Positions 22,097 to 25,121 of a DNA stretch of 25,121 nt are shown here, piece by piece. The stretch is from positions 810 through 25,930 of the forward strand of contig DLOX01000288.1 in NCBI GenBank assembly GCA_002478575.1, read 5' to 3'. The notes below the pieces were generated by a model. It searched no databases. It saw only the letters and a program-made list of their open reading frames with translations, and was not told the DNA's origin. The stretch comes from Sphingomonadales bacterium UBA7473. Lineage in GTDB: Bacteria > Pseudomonadota > Alphaproteobacteria > Sphingomonadales > Sphingomonadaceae. Within the stretch, counting starts at the first letter, position 1. Every line of letters starts with the position of its first letter. Position numbers and translations under genes: made by a program.

Positions 22097-22125
22097 GCTA
22101 TGCCGCGAGAAGAACAAAGCTGCAA
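22097..22125 (-). promoter_or_regulatory. Candidate serS promoter, possibly leaderless
   Basis: On the minus strand TTGCAG (-35, 22125-22120) is followed after 17 bases by CATAGC (-10, 22102-22097). Only 8 bases then remain before the serS ATG, so transcription would start at or within a base or two of the start codon. This agrees with the lack of a Shine-Dalgarno sequence. The -10 element is a weak match, so the call is tentative. Confidence 0.35.
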
Positions 22126-22135
22126 GCGGGCATAG

Positions 22136-22167
22136 AAAAGGGGCGGCAACCTTTCGGTCACCGCCCC
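22136..22167 (-). terminator. Intrinsic terminator of the PEP-CTERM-like gene
   Basis: On the minus strand GGGGCGG pairs with CCGCCCC, with an inner ACC/GGT pairing across a 2x2 internal loop and a small GAAA-type loop, followed by TTTTC. It lies 21 bases downstream of the stop of the PEP-CTERM-like gene and just upstream of the candidate serS promoter, separating the two units. Confidence 0.75.
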
Positions 22168-22187
22168 CTGAGATTTCGATGGTGCTG

Positions 22188-23354
22188 CTAAGCGGCTTTC
22201 TTTTTCGCAAAGCGCCGACGAGCAACCAATCCTGCAGCAGCTGCGCCGAAAAGCAGTACCATCGGTGGCGCTGGCACCTCGGTTCCGCCCGAGGTCGTTG
22301 TCGTTGTGCCGTTCGACGAACCGTTTGACGACGAAGTCGTCGTTGTGGTCGTTGTTGTGCCAAAGCTCGAGGAGCTTGAGGTTGAACTTGAAGTCGAGCT
22401 GCTTGTGCTAGAGGTCACATTACCGGACGAGCTTGAAGATGTACTTGATGTCACGTTGCCGGAAGAGCTGGACGTTACGTTTCCAGACGAACTCGAAGTT
22501 GATGTGACGTTGCCCGAAGAGGTCGATGTCGAAGAACCGCCGGTTGATGAAGAAGTCGACGAACCACCAGTTGAGCTGGTCGATGTACTTGTCAGCCCAC
22601 CGGTTGAGGTCGAAGAGCCGCCCGTGGAACTTGTCGTTGTGCTGGTTAGCCCGCCTGTGGACGAAGATGAAGTCGTCGAAACGCCACCGGTCGATGTGGA
22701 GGAGCCACCGGTGGATGTAGACGATCCGCCCGTCGACGTTGAAGTGGAGGAGCCGCCCGAAGTGGTCGAAACGCCACCCGTCGATGTTGAAGAACCGCCT
22801 GAGCCACCACTCGAAGTTGAGGTGGAAGACCCACCCGAACCACCGGACCCGCCGCTCGACGTTGATGTTGAGCCACCGGTGCTGCTGCTGGTCGATGAAA
22901 TCACAACGGTTCCGCCGCCGCCGCCACCGCCGATGAAGCCTCCGCCAAAGAAGCCACCGCCGCCGAATCCGCCGCCAACGCCACCGCCGATGACGACAGG
23001 AACAGCACCGCCGCCACCGCCGCCGATTGGACCTTCCATTGGATAGGCAGGAATGCCCATCGGTTCACCAGCTGAGCGCGCAAAGGTAACCGTTGCAGGC
23101 GCGCATGCCATTTGTGTCGTCGTGGTTGTTTTGCGCTTGATGCGCTTAACAATCCGACGCGGGCCAGCCTTCGCAACATGCCGTTTGCGATAGACTTTGC
23201 GCTTGGCCTTATAAGGCTTGCTTGCGGACGCTTTGCGCACTTTCGCATAGGAAGCGCCGCCGCCGGAGTGCGTAGCTTGCATGGCGCCCCCGCCAATGAC
23301 TGCTCCCCCACATGCGCATGCGCATAATTTTGCAAGTGCCATACGAACCGACAT
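22188..23354 (-). CDS. PEP-CTERM-like surface protein with polybasic, Gly-rich and Ser/Thr/Gly regions
   Basis: This protein of about 388 residues is read in order as follows. It begins with an N-terminal signal-like segment with several Cys (LAKLCACACGGAVIGGGAM), then a strongly basic stretch (about 38-75, many Lys/Arg). Next come a Gly-rich block (about 108-148) and a long Ser/Thr/Gly region (about 153-357) with recurring SSTSTGG and SGNVTSS units. The sorting tail EVPAPPMVLLFGAAAAGLVA is followed by RRRFAKKK. The tail is the VPAP form of the PEP-CTERM signal (motif, hydrophobic helix, basic end) that exosortases process. No exosortase gene is in the window. I choose ATG 23354, with AGGA 8 bases upstream; the frame is open to 23501. 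Such proteins are typically exported, often glycosylated, and linked with exopolysaccharide or biofilm. A terminator follows. Confidence 0.8.
   Translation of the reverse strand: MSVRMALAKLCACACGGAVIGGGAMQATHSGGGASYAKVRKASASKPYKAKRKVYRKRHVAKAGPRRIVKRIKRKTTTTTQMACAPATVTFARSAGEPMGIPAYPMEGPIGGGGGGAVPVVIGGGVGGGFGGGGFFGGGFIGGGGGGGTVVISSTSSSTGGSTSTSSGGSGGSGGSSTSTSSGGSGGSSTSTGGVSTTSGGSSTSTSTGGSSTSTGGSSTSTGGVSTTSSSSTGGLTSTTTSSTGGSSTSTGGLTSTSTSSTGGSSTSSSTGGSSTSTSSGNVTSTSSSSGNVTSSSSGNVTSSTSSSSSGNVTSSTSSSTSSSTSSSSSFGTTTTTTTTSSSNGSSNGTTTTTSGGTEVPAPPMVLLFGAAAAGLVARRRFAKKKAA
22284..22898. repeat. Low-complexity Ser/Thr/Gly-coding repeat region
   Basis: About 205 consecutive codons encode almost only Ser, Thr and Gly, in imperfect units such as GGSSTSTGG, GGVSTTS, GGLTSTS and, nearer the C-terminus, SGNVTSS. 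The units differ at third positions, so it is a protein repeat more than an exact DNA repeat. It keeps an antisense frame open as a by-product. Confidence 0.85.
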
Positions 23355-23633
23355 AACAAACATCCTGTTTTTGGGCGGGGTGGAATGAACGACTGTTCGT
23401 CCTCCCTGCGCTGTTTCATCACCTGCGCAAAAGAGGGGCATCCCTGCAACCCGATTAACCCTTATTGGTCTGCTTTGCGATGAAATTACGCACAGCTTCA
23501 CCCCATAGGTTTGGTTAATGTCTCATTTAGGGGCTGTTTTTGCGCAAAAGCTTTCCTTTGTCGCGAACGGTTGCCCAAGATTTGGATGTTTGGTGAACGA
23601 ATCGAGCCTGAGACTTTAGTGCAGTTTTTGCCG

Positions 23634-23649
23634 GTTCAAGCGCTTGAAC
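23634..23649. repeat. Perfect 16-bp palindrome at the dksA promoter
   Basis: GTTCAAGC-GCTTGAAC is self-complementary over all 16 bases, and its right arm includes the TTGAAC -35 element of the dksA promoter. A dimeric repressor bound here would block RNA polymerase directly. No matching regulator is known from the window. Confidence 0.6.
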
Positions 23650-23672
23650 AGGGAAGGGTGCCTAGCTATAGC
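23644..23672 (+). promoter_or_regulatory. Sigma70-type promoter of dksA
   Basis: TTGAAC (23644-23649), a 17-base spacer and TATAGC (23667-23672) form a near-consensus housekeeping promoter 61 bases before the dksA start. It is the clearest promoter in the window. Confidence 0.65.
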
Positions 23673-23732
23673 CCGCGCAAGCCGTAGGCCTAGTCGGCCG
23701 AAGCTTCACCGTGAGGGAGCGGACAGCAGTTT

Positions 23733-24179
23733 ATGGCAACCTTGCCCAATAAGGCCGAAACCAACGCGGACGGCGTCGACAGTGACTATCGACCGTCTGA
23801 CGATGAAGAGTTTATGAATGAACGTCAGTTGGCGTATTTCAGGCAGAAGCTCCTTAGCTGGAAAGAGAATATCCTCAAGGAATCGCAGGAAACTCTCGAT
23901 CAGTTGAAGAGTGAGTCCTTACGGGAACCCGACATTGCCGACCGTGCATCAAGCGAAACCGACTGGGGTATCGAGCTGCGCACGCGCGACCGGCAGCGCA
24001 AGTTAATCGCCAAGATCGACGCCGCGCTGCGCCGGATCAAGGAAGGCGAATATGGCTATTGCCAAGTCACCGGTGAGCCCATCTCGCTCGCCCGCCTGCG
24101 TGCCCGCCCGATTGCCACGATGACGCTGGAGGCGCAAGAGCGGCATGAGCGGCAGGAACGTGTGTCGCGCGACGATTGA
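23733..24179 (+). CDS. dksA: DksA-type RNA polymerase-binding transcription factor
   Basis: This 148-residue protein has the DksA architecture: an N-terminal segment, a coiled coil (about 30-105) with a tip motif DIADRASSETD (Asp70 and Ala72 match the functional Asp/Ala pair that enters the polymerase secondary channel), and a C-terminal zinc-finger-like part EYGYCQVTGEPISLARLRAR. Only one of the four zinc cysteines remains (Cys110), the others being Thr, Thr/Leu and Ala/Gln-like positions, as in several alphaproteobacterial DksA proteins. It acts with ppGpp to adjust rRNA and amino-acid gene transcription. GGGAG lies 13 bases before the ATG, rather far. An ATG at residue 28 would remove the conserved N-terminal part. 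It converges on the M48 protease gene. Confidence 0.93.
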   Translation: MATLPNKAETNADGVDSDYRPSDDEEFMNERQLAYFRQKLLSWKENILKESQETLDQLKSESLREPDIADRASSETDWGIELRTRDRQRKLIAKIDAALRRIKEGEYGYCQVTGEPISLARLRARPIATMTLEAQERHERQERVSRDD

Positions 24180-24190
24180 TTCCTGTCTTG

Positions 24191-24216
24191 AAAAACAGCG
24201 AGGGCCGAAGCCCCCG
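24191..24216 (-). terminator. Intrinsic terminator of the M48 protease gene
   Basis: On the minus strand a 7-bp stem (CGGGGGC with GCCCTCG, one G-U pair) is closed by a stable TTCG loop and is followed after three bases by TTTTT. It begins just beyond the protease stop codon. On the plus strand there is no T-run after the hairpin, so it would not terminate dksA efficiently. Confidence 0.7.
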
Positions 24217-24222
24217 ACTGAA

Positions 24223-25121
24223 TCAATAGGTTACAACCTTCACCTTCTGCCCCGATGTTACCGTCGAAGCACTGGTCATACCGTTGAGCGCAAGGAAGCG
24301 TTCGGTCTGATAGTTTTTATATGCCATCCGGCCAGCCAGAGACGCAACCGTATCGCTTTTGCCAACCGTCACCACGCGCAGCTTACGTGGCTTGATTTCG
24401 GCAGCCTCACTCGCACTCAAGCGAGCAACGCTTTGATACATGCCTGAAAATGGGTCGGTATTCACCGGTGTGATCGTCACAAAATGGAATGCCTGAGAGG
24501 CACCCCATTCATAGGCAAAAACCGTCAGCTTCACTGGCCCTTGCTGTGCTTGAACATCGGCCGAAGCAGAAAAAGCGGGGATGCCATTGACGGTTGTCTG
24601 CTGGACGCTGCCATAATTCACCGTCGCCTTGTCACCAACAATCGCCTTAAAGGCTGCTGCAATATAGGCGTTTTTATCACCATTATAGGCCTGCGTGGTG
24701 AACAGCGCCTTCCCGCCATTGCCGCTGATCTGCACAGCTTGCGGGCTGTTGGCCATGCCATAGCCGGTGGGGGCGGCAAATTTCAGCTTAAGATCGGGGT
24801 GCAGAAACTCCTGCCCCTCTATGACACCTTCTTTCGGATCATCATCATACATCATGCCGTTAATTGCGGCAAAATGACTATCGGCTTTGCGAACATTGCT
24901 TGCCGGATATTTCTTGGCATTGGCTGCCGCCCGCACCACACGCTTGGCGGGATCGGGGTGAGTGCTTGCCCATTCGGGCACACCACCGCTGCTGATACCC
25001 GCCGCCTTCGCATCAACCGCAGTCTGCAAAGCCAGAGAATTCAACATGTCAGACAGCGCCGACGGATCATAGCCCGCCTTGCTCAGATATTGGATGCCCA
25101 GATCGTCAGCCTGCTCTTCCT
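24223..25121 (-). CDS. M48 family metalloprotease, C-terminal part (cut by window end)
   Basis: The minus-strand frame is open from the window edge to TGA at 24223-24225, giving about 299 residues. The first readable residues, EEQADDLGIQYLSKAGYDP, are the M48 third zinc-ligand segment (E-x-x-A-D-x-L-G) of periplasmic proteases of the Oma1/BepA type; HEXXH would lie outside the window. PEWASTHPDPAKRV is the conserved H-P-x-x-x-x-R segment that follows. Beyond it are about 190 residues typical of a sphingomonad-type extension, ending in a LysM-like module (VVTVGKSDTVASLAGRMAYKN, then FLALNGM and SGQKVKVVTY). The likely role is periplasmic protein quality control or outer-membrane assembly. ATG 25047 is internal, not the true start. 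Confidence 0.88.
   Translation of the reverse strand, partial: EEQADDLGIQYLSKAGYDPSALSDMLNSLALQTAVDAKAAGISSGGVPEWASTHPDPAKRVVRAAANAKKYPASNVRKADSHFAAINGMMYDDDPKEGVIEGQEFLHPDLKLKFAAPTGYGMANSPQAVQISGNGGKALFTTQAYNGDKNAYIAAAFKAIVGDKATVNYGSVQQTTVNGIPAFSASADVQAQQGPVKLTVFAYEWGASQAFHFVTITPVNTDPFSGMYQSVARLSASEAAEIKPRKLRVVTVGKSDTVASLAGRMAYKNYQTERFLALNGMTSASTVTSGQKVKVVTY

Larger units (their letters stand above)
23355..23732. other. Divergent intergenic region between PEP-CTERM-like gene and dksA
   Basis: These 378 bases contain the upstream regions of both genes. On the dksA side there is a 16-bp palindrome and a good sigma70-type promoter (annotated separately), giving a leader of roughly 50 bases. 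On the PEP-CTERM side I see no convincing promoter. TTAACC occurs at 23455-23460 and, on the other strand, at 23513-23518, but not in an arrangement I trust. No small gene is evident. Confidence 0.6.

Noticed and set aside
22306..23046. Plus-strand open frame of 246 codons rich in Val, Glu, Pro and Asp
   Set aside because: It is the antisense of the Ser/Thr/Gly and Gly-rich codons of the PEP-CTERM-like gene; its repeat pattern mirrors that gene and it has no ribosome binding site.
23455..23518. Two TTAACC motifs in opposite orientation, reminiscent of CtrA half-sites
   Set aside because: Neither has the full TTAA-N7-TTAA pattern, and short AT-rich hexamers are expected by chance in an intergenic region.
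1..25121. Possible mobile or defence island
   Set aside because: No transposase, integrase, terminal inverted repeats, tRNA-associated attachment site, restriction or CRISPR genes were seen on either strand.

Overview
The window is chromosomal DNA from an alphaproteobacterium, most likely a sphingomonad (Sphingomonadales) of moderate GC content. The evidence is indirect: a DksA-type protein that keeps only one zinc-finger cysteine, a VPAP-type PEP-CTERM sorting tail, serS coupled to a LysM/LytM lipoprotein gene, and an M48 protease with a LysM-like tail. The genus cannot be fixed from this sequence. Gene density is very high, with many 1-4 base overlaps. I see no tRNA, rRNA, CRISPR array, insertion sequence or prophage gene.

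Region 1 (1-9752) is a CoA-dependent catabolic cluster that I cannot match to a described pathway. On the plus strand lie the end of an acyl-CoA dehydrogenase gene and two family III (CaiB/BaiF) CoA-transferase genes. A GntR/HutC-type regulator follows on the minus strand. Then comes a seven-gene plus-strand run: two MmgE/PrpD proteins, a PaaK-like acyl-CoA ligase, a small HapK/RedY-like protein, a short-chain dehydrogenase, a PuuE-like polysaccharide-deacetylase-family hydrolase and a crotonase-fold enzyme. Six of the seven are joined by stop/start overlaps, so they are probably one transcript. The enzyme set suggests hydrolysis of an amide or imide, CoA activation, and dehydration and beta-oxidation-like steps on an unusual acid. 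The substrate is unknown. The regulator and the operon diverge with only 5 bp between their start codons, and an inverted repeat covers both starts.

Region 2 (9824-15700) holds four cell-surface polysaccharide genes: a Wza-like export lipoprotein (+), a membrane-anchored TPR/beta-domain protein and an O-antigen ligase/polymerase-type membrane protein (both -), and a Wzc-like chain-length regulator with a tyrosine kinase domain and a Gly-Tyr repeat tail (+). No glycosyltransferase is present in the window.

Region 3 (15745-19936) has a two-module VOC-fold protein and a complete MacAB-type ABC efflux unit (periplasmic adaptor, ATPase, permease), with the last two genes coupled.

Region 4 (19939-25121) is mostly housekeeping and envelope genes. 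Reading on the minus strand: a PEP-CTERM-like surface protein with a polybasic segment and a long Ser/Thr/Gly region, an intrinsic terminator, a candidate leaderless promoter, serS, and a LysM protein with a degenerate LytM domain. A dksA-type gene on the plus strand has a good sigma70 promoter overlapping a 16-bp palindrome. It converges on a partial M48 metalloprotease gene that runs off the window end.
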